This document shows, in pieces, positions 45,206 to 54,032 of a stretch of 64,000 bases of DNA. The translations under genes and the position numbers were made by a program. Every line of letters starts with the position of its first letter. The first letter of the stretch is position 1. This DNA comes from Anaerolineae bacterium (GTDB lineage: Bacteria; Chloroflexota; Anaerolineae; 4572-78; J111), in the NCBI GenBank assembly GCA_023382535.1, contig JAHDWA010000028.1, forward strand, positions 46,880 through 110,879, given 5' to 3'. Below the pieces are notes generated by a model, which had not been told where the DNA came from, ran no database searches, and was given only the letters and a program-made list of their open reading frames with translations.

Positions 45206-45229
45206 GCAAGCGGTTACGCAACCGGTTGC
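45206..45229 (-). promoter_or_regulatory. LacI-type operator over the aldolase-operon promoter
   Basis: GCAACCGGTTGC (45218-45229) is a perfect CG-centred palindrome of the LacI/GalR type. With GCAAGCGGTT (45206-45215) it forms a larger inverted repeat with one mismatch. On the minus strand it overlaps a likely -35 (TTGCGT), with TAATAT about 18 bases on, 50-60 bases before the aldolase start. The regulator gene is not in the window. Confidence 0.6.
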
Positions 45230-45307
45230 TTCTTTAAGGGGCAAGAGTAACACAAAAATCAGGGCTTGTCAAATAGGCCAGAAATATTAAATTTTTGCCA
45301 ATTCTTA

Positions 45308-45336
45308 TTGACACCTTAGAACGTTTGTGCTATAAT
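45308..45336 (+). promoter_or_regulatory. recA: consensus sigma70 promoter of recA
   Basis: TTGACA 45308-45313 and TATAAT 45331-45336 with a 17-base spacer, 60 bases before the GTG start. Confidence 0.9.
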
Positions 45337-45366
45337 GGGCACATTCTCAAATAGAACAAAGGTTCT
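45318..45366 (+). promoter_or_regulatory. two SOS/LexA-like boxes at recA
   Basis: AGAAC-AAAG-GTTCT at 45353-45366 is a perfect inverted repeat resembling the Gram-positive LexA site (CGAAC-N4-GTTCG). A weaker copy, AGAAC-GTTT-GTGCT, lies at 45318-45331 inside the promoter spacer. Starts are 35 bases apart. Binding by LexA is inferred from form and position. Confidence 0.65.
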
Positions 45367-45396
45367 ATTATATTTATTTTCAATGGAGGACAAACT

Positions 45397-46461
45397 GTGG
45401 TAGCCAAGGTTAAAGAAAATGAAGGTAAAGCAAAAGCATTGGAGGCCGCCTTGGGTGACTTGAAAAAGCGCTTTGGCGATGGAGCGGTCATGCGCCTGGG
45501 GGAGCGAAATGAATTAAATATTGAAACAATTCCAACCGGCTGTCTGTCGCTCGATATTGCACTGGGTGTGGGGGGAGTACCTCGGGGCCGGGTCATCGAA
45601 ATTTACGGGCCGGAGAGTTCGGGGAAAACAACGCTGTGCCAACACATCATTGCCGAAGCTCAAAAGATGGGCGGCGTCTGTGCCTTTGTGGACGTAGAGC
45701 ATGCCCTTGATCCCAGCTATGCTGAAAAGTGTGGGGTGAATATTGATGACTTGTATGTCTCGCAGCCTGATACCGGCGAGCAGGCGTTGGAAATTACCGA
45801 GGCCCTGGTCCGTTCCGGGGCTGTAGATGTGGTTGTAGTTGACAGTGTGGCGGCCCTGGTCCCACGGGCGGAAATTGAAGGTGAAATGGGTGACTCGCAT
45901 ATGGGGTTACAGGCTCGCCTCATGAGCCAAGCCCTGCGCAAACTCGCCGGTATTGTCAAACAGAGCAATTGCTCGCTAATATTTACCAACCAACTTCGCC
46001 AAAAAATCGGGGTAATGTTTGGCAATCCTGAAACTACTACGGGGGGAATGGCTCTGCGATTTTATGCCTCGGTACGGATTGATATCCGGCGCACGGAGGC
46101 AATCAAAGACAGCGGCGAGGTGATTGGCAACCGGACCAAGGTAACTATCAAAAAGAACAAAGTGGCTCCTCCCTTCCGCATCTGTGAATTTGATATTATG
46201 TATAATCAGGGTATCTCGAAAGCAGGGGATATCTTAGACATCGCGACAGAGGAAAATATTGTCGAAAAACGGGGCGCCTTTTACTCCTACGGGGAACATC
46301 GCCTGGCTCAGGGCCGGGAAAATGCTAAAACTTATCTAGAGGCTAATCCCCAACTCATGTTCACTATTGAGAACCGGGTCCGCGAGGCTAAGGGCCTACC
46401 CCTGCTCGACTCTCCGGCCTTTGCCGAGGCATTAGAGGAACTGCCGGACATGCTGATGTAA
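45397..46461 (+). CDS. recA: recombinase RecA
   Basis: 354 aa. GTG start at 45397, fixed by GGAGGA at 45385-45390. Coats single-stranded DNA, pairs homologous strands and triggers LexA cleavage. Walker [14 protein letters not shown], the catalytic region [10 protein letters not shown], Walker [14 protein letters not shown]2 loop [20 protein letters not shown], and a C-terminal domain from [20 protein letters not shown]. Full-length, single copy. Expression probably SOS-controlled through the boxes overlapping its promoter. A long hairpin follows. Confidence 0.99.
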   Translation: MVAKVKENEGKAKALEAALGDLKKRFGDGAVMRLGERNELNIETIPTGCLSLDIALGVGGVPRGRVIEIYGPESSGKTTLCQHIIAEAQKMGGVCAFVDVEHALDPSYAEKCGVNIDDLYVSQPDTGEQALEITEALVRSGAVDVVVVDSVAALVPRAEIEGEMGDSHMGLQARLMSQALRKLAGIVKQSNCSLIFTNQLRQKIGVMFGNPETTTGGMALRFYASVRIDIRRTEAIKDSGEVIGNRTKVTIKKNKVAPPFRICEFDIMYNQGISKAGDILDIATEENIVEKRGAFYSYGEHRLAQGRENAKTYLEANPQLMFTIENRVREAKGLPLLDSPAFAEALEELPDMLM

Positions 46462-46533
46462 GGGGTAAAAAGCTGCATCGGAGAGGTTGCGGCAAGTTTT
46501 GGACTAAGCCGGACCAAAATTTGTTCAGGTGTT

Positions 46534-46576
46534 ACAAGAAAGAAGCGCAACGATTAACGTTGCGCTTCTTTCTTGT
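46534..46576 (+). terminator. long hairpin after recA
   Basis: A perfect 19-bp stem (46534-46552 / 46558-46576) around ATTAA. The descending arm ends TTTCTTGTTTG in place of a pure T-run, so it is a probable terminator or 3' stabiliser. Confidence 0.65.
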
Positions 46577-46889
46577 TTGAAGTAACAAGCAATTCATGTT
46601 ACTACTTCCGAAAAGATTCAAACAAGATTCAAACTTCTGCATGGTATGATGCTTTTTAAGAGAACAGTTTTAAAGGTTGATCCTCGAGAAGCGGATAGGT
46701 AAGCCGTGTTTTCTAACTTTTTTCATATTTTTTTCCTATTAATTTCTTAGTGTTTTACTGTTAAATGGAGATAACTGTGAACATCAACATCAGACTCCTG
46801 GGGAATTCTCCACAGTTATCAAAGCCCAGTCCCAATTCTTGCCACAACTTACAATTCATCCTGTTGTTCATCGCTCGTACAGAAAGGTC
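46577..46889. other. recA to polysaccharide-gene gap
   Basis: A perfect tandem 11-mer AAGATTCAAAC occurs at 46613-46623 and 46624-46634. Otherwise I see no gene, RNA or clear promoter in this stretch; a TTG-initiated extension of the next gene to 46839 is unlikely. Confidence 0.4.
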
Positions 46890-47771
46890 ATGAAAAGTCT
46901 ACGACTCTGGATAACGCTGCTAATTCTTTGGCTGATATTTTTCTTTAATATTGAACGCATTAATTCACCCGTCAATATTCGGTCTTACACTTACGTCTTT
47001 GTGGCCATTGTCGTTGCGCTGACGCTAGCGTTGCCCAAGTTACAACGGCTTCCTTTTCTAATTTTGCTGGTTATGCCCGTCCCAATTTTTCTGGTTTTGA
47101 GAGCGTTTATGGAGCGAGGCCACTGGTATAATAATCTTTTAACTGGTTACGCTCTGCCAATTACTGTAACCCAAGTGAGTGCTATTTTACTAACAGGCTT
47201 ACTTGCCCGGCAAATCCATTATGGGCTACGAGAGTTTGAGGATGTCATCGCCAATATTACTTTTGGCTATATCGGCAAGCTACCCAAACCCTTTTCCGAA
47301 GGCCAGGGGGCAATTTACCGGGAAGTAAAGCGGGCGCGTCGTTTTCATCGTCCCCTAGCCATAGTTGCGCTTAAAGTCAACGAAGCTGATATACAAGTTG
47401 TCCTACCCAAAATGGTTAAGGAAGTGCAACAGGCGATGATGAAACAGTATGTGTTTGCTGGCATTGCTCGCATCCTAAATGAGAACAAACACGATTTCGA
47501 TACCATTGCCTTACGAGACAATAACTTTATTTTAGTGCTGCCGGAAATTAGCGGCGAAGAAGCTGACCAGATCGCGCAGAAGTTGGCAGATGTAGTTAAG
47601 GAAAAGTTGAAAGTAAAATTACAGGTTGGCACAGCTAATTTCCCTCAAGAAGCCATGACTTTTGAGAGTTTGGTAGATTTAGCCCTGGAAAATGCTCAAC
47701 GACAACCTGTCGGAACTTATACGACTTCCAAACAAGTTGCGACCCCAAATTTAGGAGATATAAGGTTATGA
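46890..47771 (+). CDS. membrane protein with degenerate GGDEF-like domain
   Basis: 293 aa from ATG 46890, with GAAAGG just upstream. Four hydrophobic helices (LWITLLILWLIFFFNIERIN, YVFVAIVVALTLALP, FLILLVMPVPIFLVL, ALPITVTQVSAILLTGLLA) precede a soluble domain with the nucleotidyl-cyclase layout: VKRARRFHRPLAIVALKVNE, IARILNENKHDFDTIALRDN, FILVLPEISGEEADQIAQKL. RDNNF stands where GGDEF should be, so diguanylate cyclase activity is not expected; it could sense a nucleotide or serve as scaffold. Its stop overlaps the start of a sugar transferase gene (ATGA), tying it to polysaccharide synthesis. Confidence 0.75.
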   Translation: MKSLRLWITLLILWLIFFFNIERINSPVNIRSYTYVFVAIVVALTLALPKLQRLPFLILLVMPVPIFLVLRAFMERGHWYNNLLTGYALPITVTQVSAILLTGLLARQIHYGLREFEDVIANITFGYIGKLPKPFSEGQGAIYREVKRARRFHRPLAIVALKVNEADIQVVLPKMVKEVQQAMMKQYVFAGIARILNENKHDFDTIALRDNNFILVLPEISGEEADQIAQKLADVVKEKLKVKLQVGTANFPQEAMTFESLVDLALENAQRQPVGTYTTSKQVATPNLGDIRL

Positions 47772-48439
47772 GTTGGACGGTACTGGAACGGCCCGGCGTA
47801 AAACTTTACAAACCGTATTATCGAACCATCAAGCGAGTTGCAGAAGTAATTTTGTGTTTAGCCTTAATTCCGATAATAGTACCTGTTGCTCTTCTAACTG
47901 CGATTGCCATTCGGCTTGACTCTCCAGGCCCAATTTTCTTCGTCCAGGAACGGGTAGGCAAAGGCGGACGCATCTTCAAAATGATCAAATTTCGCACGAT
48001 GCACCATAACGTTAATAAAGAGGCCCACCAACGGTTTATGAAAGCCTTTGTCAATGGAATGGGAAAGGATAAAGTAGAAGCCAAAGTTTTTAAACCTTTC
48101 AGTTCAACCGAGGTGACTTTTGTTGGCCGCGTTCTGCGCAAAACCAGTTTGGATGAGTTGCCTCAATTGATTAATGTTCTGAGAGGAGAGATGAGCTTCA
48201 TCGGCCCTCGTCCTAACGTTTTGTGGGAAGTCGAAGAGTATCATGGCTGGCATAAAGAACGGTTAGAAGTTTTGCCTGGTATCACCGGGCTGGCCCAGGT
48301 TCGGGGTCGAAGTTGTATCACCTTTGATGAGATTGTCGAATACGATATCGAATACGTTGAAAAGCAAAGCGTAAAGCTGGATCTTCAGATTATATGGTGG
48401 ACCATCACTTCCGTCATTTTTGGTAAAGGCGCACACTAA
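47768..48439 (+). CDS. polyprenyl-phosphate sugar-1-phosphate transferase (WcaJ/PglC-type)
   Basis: 223 aa. Initiates surface polysaccharide or glycan assembly by moving a sugar-1-phosphate from a UDP-sugar to lipid phosphate. One N-terminal re-entrant helix (RVAEVILCLALIPIIVPVAL), then LDSPGPIFFVQERVGKGGRIFKMIKFRTM, TSLDELPQLINVLRGEMSFIGPRP and LPGITGLAQVRGRSCITFDE, all signature blocks. The short form lacks the extra N-terminal membrane bundle of WcaJ; the upstream gene may supply a membrane partner. Coupled to 46890 by overlapping codons. Confidence 0.94.
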   Translation: MSWTVLERPGVKLYKPYYRTIKRVAEVILCLALIPIIVPVALLTAIAIRLDSPGPIFFVQERVGKGGRIFKMIKFRTMHHNVNKEAHQRFMKAFVNGMGKDKVEAKVFKPFSSTEVTFVGRVLRKTSLDELPQLINVLRGEMSFIGPRPNVLWEVEEYHGWHKERLEVLPGITGLAQVRGRSCITFDEIVEYDIEYVEKQSVKLDLQIIWWTITSVIFGKGAH

Positions 48440-48496
48440 CCCCCGGCCACGGGTCAACTAAAATTTTTGGGCCAACAACCCCTAAAGATCTTATGG

Positions 48497-48520
48497 GAGT
48501 GCAGGGCTTGCTCTGCACTT
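48497..48520. repeat. GGAGTGCA-family palindrome upstream of the acyltransferase gene
   Basis: AGTGCAGGGC (48499-48508) and GCTCTGCACT (48510-48519) pair with one mismatch after a GG lead. Resembles the palindromes at 8376 and 42364. Confidence 0.45.
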
Positions 48521-48542
48521 CTATTTTTGGAGCGACACAGCT

Positions 48543-49157
48543 ATGAGTTTTTATGTTCATCCCAGCGCCGAGGTATCGGCCGAAGCAACAATTGGCGCAG
48601 GTACACGCATCTGGCATCAAGCTCAGGTTCGCCAGGGAGCGCGGATTGGCAGCGAATGCATTATCGGTAAAGGCGTCTATATTGATTTCGACGTGGTGAT
48701 TGGCAGCCGTTGTAAATTGCAGAACGGGGTCTATGTTTACCACGGAGCTACGCTTGAGGATGGCGTCTTTCTAGGGCCGGGCGTCATGCTGCTCAACGAC
48801 AAGAATCCCCGGGCGATTAACCCCGACGGCGCTCTCAAATCTGATGCGGATTGGCAGGTTAGTCCAACCCATATTGGTTATGGGGCCGGCGTTGGGGGTG
48901 GAGCGGTTATCTTGCCCGGCGTTAGCGTTGGCAAATGGGCGATCATCGGCTCCGGCGCTGTTGTCACCCGCAATATCCCCGATTATGGATTGGCCTATGG
49001 TAATCCCGCTCGTTTGACCGGTTTTGTCTGTCCGTGTGGACAGCGGCTATCGCCGGCAGCTACCCAACCAGCCGATCAGGAAGAGGTCAGACTGGTGTGC
49101 CCCCACTGCCAGCAGGAGGTAACAATTCCTGAGGCAGTCTTCCACCAGGCCAAGTAG
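48543..49157 (+). CDS. left-handed beta-helix N-acetyltransferase with C-terminal zinc ribbon
   Basis: 204 aa. Residues 1-160 are hexapeptide repeats ([LIV]GxxxxI-type; YVHPSAEVSAEATIGAGTRI, WHQAQVRQGARIG, VGGGAVILPGVSVGKWAIIG) and the NPARLTGFVC end of the WbpD/WlbB group, which N-acetylates UDP-3-amino-glucuronic acids for surface glycans. Residues 165-200 add CPCGQRL...CPHCQQE, a four-Cys zinc ribbon not needed for catalysis. Position after a sugar transferase supports a glycan role. Substrate inferred. Confidence 0.86.
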   Translation: MSFYVHPSAEVSAEATIGAGTRIWHQAQVRQGARIGSECIIGKGVYIDFDVVIGSRCKLQNGVYVYHGATLEDGVFLGPGVMLLNDKNPRAINPDGALKSDADWQVSPTHIGYGAGVGGGAVILPGVSVGKWAIIGSGAVVTRNIPDYGLAYGNPARLTGFVCPCGQRLSPAATQPADQEEVRLVCPHCQQEVTIPEAVFHQAK

Positions 49158-49200
49158 TGCTTTAACAAAATCCAAAATTCCCCAGTTGACGCTTCCTTGG

Positions 49201-49222
49201 GGCTGGCGTACAATAGCCAGCC
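49201..49222 (+). repeat. hairpin before the SAM hydrolase gene
   Basis: GGCTGGC (49201-49207) / GCCAGCC (49216-49222), eight-base loop, just ahead of the ribosome site AAGGAAGG. No T-run; it could influence initiation. Confidence 0.55.
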
Positions 49223-49241
49223 GAAGGAAGGATTTCTGGCT

Positions 49242-50045
49242 ATGTCCACTCCACTACGGCGTGACCCTACGCCCATTATCACCTTAACCACCGATTTCGG
49301 CCAAAAAGATGGTTATGTCGGCGCGATGCAGGGAGTCATTTTGAGCATCTGTCCCACAGTCATGCTCGCCGCCATCTCGCACGACATTCCTCCCCAGGAT
49401 ATTAGGGCAGCCGCTTTTGTGTTATACCAGGCTTTTAGTTATTATCCCGCCCACACCATCCACTGTGTCGTCGTTGATCCCGGCGTAGGCAGTAACCGGC
49501 GAGCCATTGCTATCCGGACCAGTCACGGCATTTTTGTCGGCCCGGATAATGGCATTTTCAGCCTCGTCCTGACCGCAGAACCGGTGAACGTTCTGGAAGC
49601 AGTCACGCTGACCAATGCCGATTATCAATTATCCGGGGTTAGCGCTACATTTCATGGCCGCGATATATTTGCCCCTACGGCAGCGCATCTGGCTAATGGT
49701 GTGCCCTTAAGTCAATTCGGTCCGCGGGCAATCAATCTGGTTCGTCTGGATTTTGGAACCAGAACCCAAAAAGATGAGTGCCGGATCATCCACATTGATC
49801 ACTTCGGCAACTTGATTCTGAGTCTAACCCGCCATGATGTAGTTGATCCAGAGCAAGTCACCTTTACTGTTGGCCAGCGGGTCATCACCTCGTTGAGCGC
49901 CACCTTTGCCGATGTAGAGGAAGGTCAATTATTAGCTTATACCGGCAGCAGCCGTGACCATGTTGAAATTGCTGTCCGTAATGGCAATGCCGCGCAAACT
50001 TTGGGATTAAAAGTTGGAGATTTGATCCGGGTAACTATGGGGTAA
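49242..50045 (+). CDS. SAM hydroxide adenosyltransferase (DUF62 / fluorinase fold)
   Basis: 267 aa from ATG 49242. Family enzymes split S-adenosylmethionine to adenosine and methionine using water. N-terminal motif TLTTDFGQKDGYVGAMQGVI, then ISHDIPPQDI, VDPGVGS, GPDNGIFSLV and FHGRDIFAPTAAHLA (the His of the Asp-Arg-His set for water activation). The C-terminal barrel is present (HIDHFGNLILSL). The 21-residue halide loop of fluorinases is absent, so chlorination or fluorination is unlikely. Physiological purpose is not established for the family. Confidence 0.93.
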   Translation: MSTPLRRDPTPIITLTTDFGQKDGYVGAMQGVILSICPTVMLAAISHDIPPQDIRAAAFVLYQAFSYYPAHTIHCVVVDPGVGSNRRAIAIRTSHGIFVGPDNGIFSLVLTAEPVNVLEAVTLTNADYQLSGVSATFHGRDIFAPTAAHLANGVPLSQFGPRAINLVRLDFGTRTQKDECRIIHIDHFGNLILSLTRHDVVDPEQVTFTVGQRVITSLSATFADVEEGQLLAYTGSSRDHVEIAVRNGNAAQTLGLKVGDLIRVTMG

Positions 50046-50143
50046 TCTCGTCAGCCGGGCGACGGTTTTAAGGTAGCCTGGTAGTGGGTCAGGTGACGGC
50101 TGGCAATCCACTTTAGGCAGTTGGACTGTGTTACCATGCAAAA

Positions 50144-50161
50144 GGGTCATCAGGCTGACCC
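50144..50161 (+). repeat. small hairpin in the murA leader
   Basis: GGGTCA (50144-50149) / TGACCC (50156-50161), 55 bases before the murA start. The 170-base gap holds no other clear signal. Confidence 0.4.
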
Positions 50162-50215
50162 ATCTCGCCTCCAGTTCTCAACTAACACTCTATCATAACA
50201 GAAACTTGGAAACTT

Positions 50216-51502
50216 ATGGAATCGTTTATTATCGAAGGAAAAGCGCCTTTGAAAGGGGTGGTCACCCCCAGTGGAAACAAGAATGCAGCCTTTCCCCTCA
50301 TTTCCGCCGCGCTGCTCACCGACCAACCGGTGATCTTACATAATTTGCCGGATATTGGCGATGTGCGCACCATGCTTAACATTGTGGAGGATTTAGGGGT
50401 AGAAGTTACCCGGCACGACGCTCACAATGCCACGCTTCATGCTAAGAGTCTGCGGACAACTACCCCCGACCCGACCCGCTTTGCCAAAATCAGAGGGGCG
50501 CTGGTGCTTATGGGATCGCTGTTGGCCCGTGAGGGCGAGGTCAGGCTGGCCCAACCCGGCGGCGACCAGATTGGCCGGCGGCGGGTAGATACGCATATCA
50601 TGGCGTTGCAGGCGCTGGGGGCCAAGTTCAAATACAACAGCAATTTTGTCTTCACGGCCGATCACCTGCGCGGCCAGGATATTCTGCTGGATGAAGCCAG
50701 CGTCACCGCGACCGAAAATGCCATGCTGGCCGCCGTTCTCGCTGAGGGCACTACCGTTATTCGTAATGCTGCCTCCGAGCCGCACGTGCAAGATTTGGGC
50801 CACATGCTCAATAAAATGGGCGCATGCATTCGTGGCATTGGCTCTAATACGCTGACCATTGAGGGGGTCAAGTCGCTGGATGGGGTGGAGTATACCCTGG
50901 GGCCGGACTATCTGGAGATTGGCAGTTTTATCGCCCTCTCCGCGGTGACCGAGGGCGAAATCCTGATCAAAAATGCCGCCCCGGAACATCTGCGAATGAC
51001 CCTGATGGTCTACGAGCGGCTGGGAATTGTGCCCGAGATTCGGGGCAATGATCTCTTTTTACCCGACAAGCAATTGCTGGTCGTCATGCCCGATATTGGC
51101 AATGCTATTCCCAAAATTGACGACGCCCCCTGGCCGGCCTTCCCCGCCGATATGATGAGCGTTACCCTGGTGGCGGCCACCCAGGCTACCGGCACGGTCC
51201 TCTTTCACGAAAAAATGTACGAGAGCCGGCTCTACTTTGTAGACCGGCTCATCAGCATGGGCGCGCGCATTGTGTTGTGTGACCCGCACCGGGCACTGGT
51301 GCAGGGTCCGAGCACGCTTCGCGGCGACCGCCAGGGAATTTCCAGCCCGGATATCCGCGCCGGCATTGCCCTGCTCATTGCCGCCCTCTGCGCCGAAGGC
51401 CAAACGGTTATGCACAATATTGGTCAGATAGACCGGGGCTATGAAAATATCGAGGGCAAGTTGTTAGAACTGGGGGCCAAGGTCAAGCGAGTGGGTGACT
51501 GA
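50216..51502 (+). CDS. murA: UDP-N-acetylglucosamine 1-carboxyvinyltransferase with Asp at the active-site Cys position
   Basis: 428 aa. First committed step of peptidoglycan synthesis: adds enolpyruvate from PEP to UDP-GlcNAc. [11 protein letters not shown] with the essential Lys22, [48 protein letters not shown] and the ending [20 protein letters not shown] are all MurA features. The active-site loop has Asp117 (codon 50564-50566) where most MurA have Cys115. The same change occurs naturally in mycobacteria and chlamydiae and blocks the covalent attack by fosfomycin. No second copy in the window. Confidence 0.96.
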   Translation: MESFIIEGKAPLKGVVTPSGNKNAAFPLISAALLTDQPVILHNLPDIGDVRTMLNIVEDLGVEVTRHDAHNATLHAKSLRTTTPDPTRFAKIRGALVLMGSLLAREGEVRLAQPGGDQIGRRRVDTHIMALQALGAKFKYNSNFVFTADHLRGQDILLDEASVTATENAMLAAVLAEGTTVIRNAASEPHVQDLGHMLNKMGACIRGIGSNTLTIEGVKSLDGVEYTLGPDYLEIGSFIALSAVTEGEILIKNAAPEHLRMTLMVYERLGIVPEIRGNDLFLPDKQLLVVMPDIGNAIPKIDDAPWPAFPADMMSVTLVAATQATGTVLFHEKMYESRLYFVDRLISMGARIVLCDPHRALVQGPSTLRGDRQGISSPDIRAGIALLIAALCAEGQTVMHNIGQIDRGYENIEGKLLELGAKVKRVGD

Positions 51503-51549
51503 ACAGATTAGCGAATGGCAAACAGACAATTAGCTTTTTCGCCGTTCAC

Positions 51550-52395
51550 CTATTCTGTCTCATTCGTCCGCGTCAGCTCATCGTAAACAGCGTAAACATT
51601 GGCCCGGTGTAAATCCTGGACCAAACCGTTGAGCGGAATCCGGCTCTTTCCACAGCGATCAATGGTCAGCTTGTCGAGCGCATCTCTGCCTTTGCCTTTT
51701 TCAATCACCTCGCCAACTTTTTGCTCCAAAACATCCAGATAACGGATGCTGGACTCCAGAGATCCGGGAATTTCACCGCGCAGCAGCACTTCCCCATGAC
51801 CCTGCACGATACTCTCTAGGTTGTAATCCTTCAAAACCTTGAGCGAATTTTTGAACTCGTGACGATCCCCCCAGACAAAATAAGGCACGGGCATCACCGT
51901 GTCGGCGGCGAGCAGCACCTTGTCCTCCCGCACATAGGCCACGGTTGAGTCGAGGGTGTGGCCCGGGGTCAGCGTCATCTCAATAGACTTATTGCCGACG
52001 TGCAAGACCAGATCGCCTTCGTCAAAAACAACGTCGGGGACACGGATGATAACGTCATCCAACAAAGGGGTGTTATCCCGTGATTCGTCCAGGGCGCTCT
52101 CACCCAATTCCACCATCAACTGCTGGCATCGTTTATGACAAACCAGCTCAACCATATCGTCAAAGAGATAATTGCCATTGGTGTGGTCGCCGTGCCAATG
52201 GGTGTTGACCAAGTATTTGATCGGACCCTGGCCCAAGGCCCGCAAATACTCAATCATTTCCCGCGTTTCAACCGGGAACGGCAGGGTGTCTATGACCACG
52301 ATGCCCTCTCTAGTCACCACGGCTGAAGCCGTCACCTGCGCATACAAGTCGCTGGTGAAAACGTAAATATCATCAGATACGCGCTCGCGTCGCAC
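51550..52395 (-). CDS. metallo-beta-lactamase-fold hydrolase
   Basis: 281 aa from GTG 52395, chosen because GGAGG lies 7 bases upstream; the open frame reaches ATG 52443, but its 16 extra residues are an unrelated hydrophobic string. Metal ligands are NTHWHGDHTNGN (HxHxDH), the His in TLTPGHTLDSTVAYV, the Asp in LLAADTVMP and the His in IVQGHGEVLL. This set fits the cyclase/RNase/SoxH-like MBL branch; substrates vary too widely to guess. No signal peptide. Single gene convergent with murA. Confidence 0.88.
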   Translation of the reverse strand: MRRERVSDDIYVFTSDLYAQVTASAVVTREGIVVIDTLPFPVETREMIEYLRALGQGPIKYLVNTHWHGDHTNGNYLFDDMVELVCHKRCQQLMVELGESALDESRDNTPLLDDVIIRVPDVVFDEGDLVLHVGNKSIEMTLTPGHTLDSTVAYVREDKVLLAADTVMPVPYFVWGDRHEFKNSLKVLKDYNLESIVQGHGEVLLRGEIPGSLESSIRYLDVLEQKVGEVIEKGKGRDALDKLTIDRCGKSRIPLNGLVQDLHRANVYAVYDELTRTNETE

Positions 52396-52578
52396 CCGAA
52401 AGCCTCCAAAAAAGTGAAATATGGAACAGAGGAAGAATAGCACAAACGAATAGGCAGTGTCAAGGGTTTTTTAAGGTAAATTTGACCAATTTTGAGACCT
52501 TGAAGATTTTCATGAGGCCCATCATTGAAGTCCGCTCACAATTGACGGCAATCCCTTTTATCCATACAATCCATCTCT

Positions 52579-53967
52579 GTGAAAACCCTGACCATGCATC
52601 ATTCTTTTAAATGGCTGTGGTTCATTGGTTTCATCAGCCTCTGGCTGATCTTTCCTCAGACAAGCGCCGCCCATCCACTCGATGAATTTTACCAGGTTAC
52701 CTACATAACGGTGGCTGCCAACCGGATTACCCTGCAAATTGAGCAGTACACCGGCGTACTGATTGCCCCGCAAGTGTTAAAACTTATTGATACCGATCAG
52801 GATGATTTTATCTCCACAGCCGAGAGTCAGGCTTACGTCAACCTTTTCCTCAAAGACATCACCCTTGAGCTTGACAACCAGCCTACACCTCTTACACCCG
52901 CTAACCTTGATTTCTCCACTCCCTTAGACCTGCGCGCCGGAGTTGGGGTTATTCGCATCAACCTCTCCGCCGACCTGCCGCCCGATCATCGCGGCAGTCA
53001 CCAGTTTTACTATAAAAACAGTTTCTTGCCCGACATTAGTGTTTATCTGGCCAATGCCATCAGCGATGCATCTGGCTGGGTCAATATTACCAACCAGGAG
53101 CAGGATGTATTCCAGAGCAGTCTGCGCCTCAAATACTCCGTTGAGCCTGGCGCGCCTGTTGCCATCAGCCCCGAGGCAACCCCGGTCAGAATCGAAATGC
53201 CGGGCGGCGTTCTTGCCGGACAGGAGCAGCTCACCAGCTACCTGTACGATGCTACCCTGTCGCCGTTGCTGCTTACCGCTGCCCTGGGTTTGGCAGCGCT
53301 GCTAGGCGGGCTGCACGCCCTCACCCCTGGTCATGGCAAAACCCTGGTGGCGGCCTATCTGATTGGTAGCCAGGGCACAACCGGCCAAGCGATTGCTCTG
53401 GGCAGTATTGTCACCTTCACTCACACGGCCTCAGTCATCGTCATTGGGCTGCTGGCGCTGCTGGCCAGCCAGTTTATGGTGCCCAATATTCTCGTGCCTG
53501 CGCTGGAAGTAATATCCGGCTTCCTGGTAGTCATACTTGGCCTCCGGCTCCTGCGGAACCGCTGGCGCTTCCGAAACGAGGATGCTCCCCACCATTCCCA
53601 TGACCATTCTCATACCCACGTTCACGACCATCACCACTTGCCGGAGCAAGTTACCCTGAGTGACTTGCTGACTCTGGGCATCTCGGGCGGATTGGTACCT
53701 TGCCCGGAAGCGCTCGGGGTGATGTTGCTTGCCATCGGCCTCAACCGCGTTTTACTGGGTCTGGGCCTCATCGTTGCCTTCAGTTTTGGACTGGCGGCAG
53801 TGCTGATCGTCATCGGTATTTTACTGGTCCGCTCAAAAGCGCTGCTCGACCGGCTGAGCGGACTGGGCGGGCGCTGGCAGAAGTGGCTGCCCCTGACCAG
53901 CGCTGTTGTTGTTACCATATTAGGGTTGGGAATTGTCGTTAAGGGGATACTGGCTTACGTCGGGTGA
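52579..53967 (+). CDS. NicO-family nickel/cobalt transporter with secreted N-terminal domain
   Basis: 462 aa; GTG 52579 or ATG 52594 can start it, neither with a good ribosome site. A signal peptide or first helix (FIGFISLWLIFPQTSAAHP) leads into a ~190-residue extracytoplasmic domain beginning HPLDEFYQVTY and holding an EF-hand-like loop (DTDQDDFISTAE). Six membrane helices follow, with the metal motif GGLHALTPGHGKTLVAAYL (HX4-6HG type), a His-rich cytosolic loop (SHDHSHTHVHDHHH) and SGGLVPCPEALGVML. RcnA/NicO members export or import Ni2+/Co2+; direction is not readable, though the His-rich loop favours metal sensing or efflux. Confidence 0.88.
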   Translation: MKTLTMHHSFKWLWFIGFISLWLIFPQTSAAHPLDEFYQVTYITVAANRITLQIEQYTGVLIAPQVLKLIDTDQDDFISTAESQAYVNLFLKDITLELDNQPTPLTPANLDFSTPLDLRAGVGVIRINLSADLPPDHRGSHQFYYKNSFLPDISVYLANAISDASGWVNITNQEQDVFQSSLRLKYSVEPGAPVAISPEATPVRIEMPGGVLAGQEQLTSYLYDATLSPLLLTAALGLAALLGGLHALTPGHGKTLVAAYLIGSQGTTGQAIALGSIVTFTHTASVIVIGLLALLASQFMVPNILVPALEVISGFLVVILGLRLLRNRWRFRNEDAPHHSHDHSHTHVHDHHHLPEQVTLSDLLTLGISGGLVPCPEALGVMLLAIGLNRVLLGLGLIVAFSFGLAAVLIVIGILLVRSKALLDRLSGLGGRWQKWLPLTSAVVVTILGLGIVVKGILAYVG

Positions 53968-54032
53968 TGCGAAGAGGGGAAACAAAGAGACATGAGGCGA
54001 CAAGGTGAGGAAAAAAATTCCCTCGACTCACC

